From NCBI GenBank assembly GCA_026988195.1, contig JALSLS010000482.1, positions 1-5,937 on the forward strand: DNA of 5,937 nucleotides, read 5' to 3'. Position 1 is the first letter of the stretch, and each line of letters opens with the position of its first letter. This DNA comes from Methylomonas sp. Its GTDB lineage: Bacteria > Pseudomonadota > Gammaproteobacteria > Methylococcales > Methylomonadaceae. Both the position numbers and the translations under genes were made by a program. Below, one piece after another: positions 5,285 through 5,937 of the stretch. Under the pieces are notes generated by a model that was not told where the DNA came from, made no database searches, and saw only the letters and a list, made by a program, of their open reading frames with translations.

Positions 5285-5937
5285 GCTTTAAAGCATTTGT
5301 TAAATTACGTAGCTGTAGAGAGTGGTTCTCTACCCTGCCGGTATTTTTTCTATTATTATCGGTCATCATTGCCGGTAATAGCGAGCAAATCCATGCCCGA
5401 CTCCTGAATGTAGGTGAGTTTTTATGGCATGATTACTATACGCTTCGAGCTGATGTGCCTGTTCCTGATTGTAATCCTGATTCTGATATTGAGGCTGCAC
5501 TACAAAAGCTTCAGCAGGAAACTGAAACTCTGGATGGGTTGGAGGACTTGTTTGATGAAAGCCCTTTTGACCGTGAAGTAGCTACATTGTCATTGATGAA
5601 TGCTCGGCAACTGTGTATTGGCAGGCATCAGCTTGCAGAACAAAACCAGGCACGAATTACCCCATCAGTCATTGTTTTTAGAACATTAGAAACGACTGTA
5701 GCCAAAATTAGTTTGTTTGCTTTTGAAAAACAGCGAATGATCTTGATCCTAACGCTCTTTATTTGTGCTATAACCAGTACAGTAAAGCAAAAACATATTG
5801 CTTTTCGGCCTGTTATCTCTCAGAAAGATCATCGTACTTCTACTCTAGCTCAGTTAATAGGAAACAGCATTATGCTGTTTTCTGCATGGTTTTATAGAAC
5901 AACAATCTATCAGTCTGGCACACACGTTGATCACCCT
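5281..5937 (+). CDS. TRAP transporter permease, N-terminal part (DctQ-like region; runs off the window)
   Basis: The frame is open for 219 codons from ATG 5281 to the window edge. TM1 is at about residues 16-32, followed by a periplasmic region of roughly 115 residues with two cysteines (64, 112; PDCNP and RQLC). TM2 is at about 153-168, then a basic segment KQKHIAFRP (169-177). A third hydrophobic stretch, 189-205, is followed by YRTTIYQSG. I remember this pattern (E-x-Q-R-x-I-L...HIA-x-R-P...A-Q-L...YR) from large TRAP permeases of marine gammaproteobacteria, where a DctQ-like N-terminus is fused to the DctM channel; the DctM part would lie beyond 5937. It would import the solute delivered by the SBPs using an ion gradient. 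No Shine-Dalgarno precedes the ATG, and no other start codon exists between the SBP2 stop and 5281 in this frame. Assignment is firm as a membrane protein and fairly good as TRAP. Confidence 0.72.
   Translation, partial: MSFKAFVKLRSCREWFSTLPVFFLLLSVIIAGNSEQIHARLLNVGEFLWHDYYTLRADVPVPDCNPDSDIEAALQKLQQETETLDGLEDLFDESPFDREVATLSLMNARQLCIGRHQLAEQNQARITPSVIVFRTLETTVAKISLFAFEKQRMILILTLFICAITSTVKQKHIAFRPVISQKDHRTSTLAQLIGNSIMLFSAWFYRTTIYQSGTHVDHP

Noticed and set aside
5181..5369. Minus-strand open frame across the SBP2-permease junction
   Set aside because: It runs opposite the conserved SBP2 C-terminus and the permease signal-anchor; no supporting start site or product.

Overview
The window looks like chromosomal DNA of a low-GC gammaproteobacterium. 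Most coding sequence is A/T-rich, the start sites have clear Shine-Dalgarno sequences, and two intergenic regions carry palindromic REP/MITE-type repeats of kinds I associate with Methylococcales and Thiotrichales. That placement rests on codon style, protein similarity recalled from memory and repeat type; no marker gene is present.

Left edge (1-510): two hairpins at the border, then what looks like the surviving C-terminal end of a DUF4160-type protein overlapping an intact DUF2442 gene, closed by a good intrinsic terminator. This is a common two-gene accessory (toxin-antitoxin-like) pair, here apparently missing the 5' part of its first gene. It is probably unrelated to what follows.

Main region (about 600-5937): five genes on the + strand that read as one transport locus. 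They are: a periplasm-facing lipoprotein (A), a putative solute-binding protein of the DUF6091 type (SBP1), a second copy of the A-type protein (B), a second solute-binding protein (SBP2), and the N-terminal part of a TRAP-transporter permease that runs off the right edge. The order A-SBP-A'-SBP' shows an ancient tandem duplication of a two-gene cassette in front of a single permease. Family members that I recall usually have one A-type protein, one SBP and one DctQ-DctM fused permease, so the duplication is the notable part. The likely job is binding-protein-dependent uptake of an unknown organic solute: the SBPs would capture it in the periplasm and deliver it to the permease, with A and B as TatT-like helical accessory proteins.

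The copies have diverged. A has a lipobox cysteine, while B has glycine at the matching position and so should not be lipidated. SBP2 keeps a standard 'GELSGKRIAILD' segment, while SBP1 has a longer, unrelated-looking replacement there. Both A-to-SBP gaps carry a palindromic element (a GTAG-headed REP pair at 1714-1791 and a C/G-rich palindromic element at 3937-4102), while the SBP1-to-B junction is only 12 nt. The permease start has no Shine-Dalgarno of its own. It overlaps, as ATGA, the stop of a possible 22-codon leader that begins just after the SBP2 stop, which suggests translational coupling.
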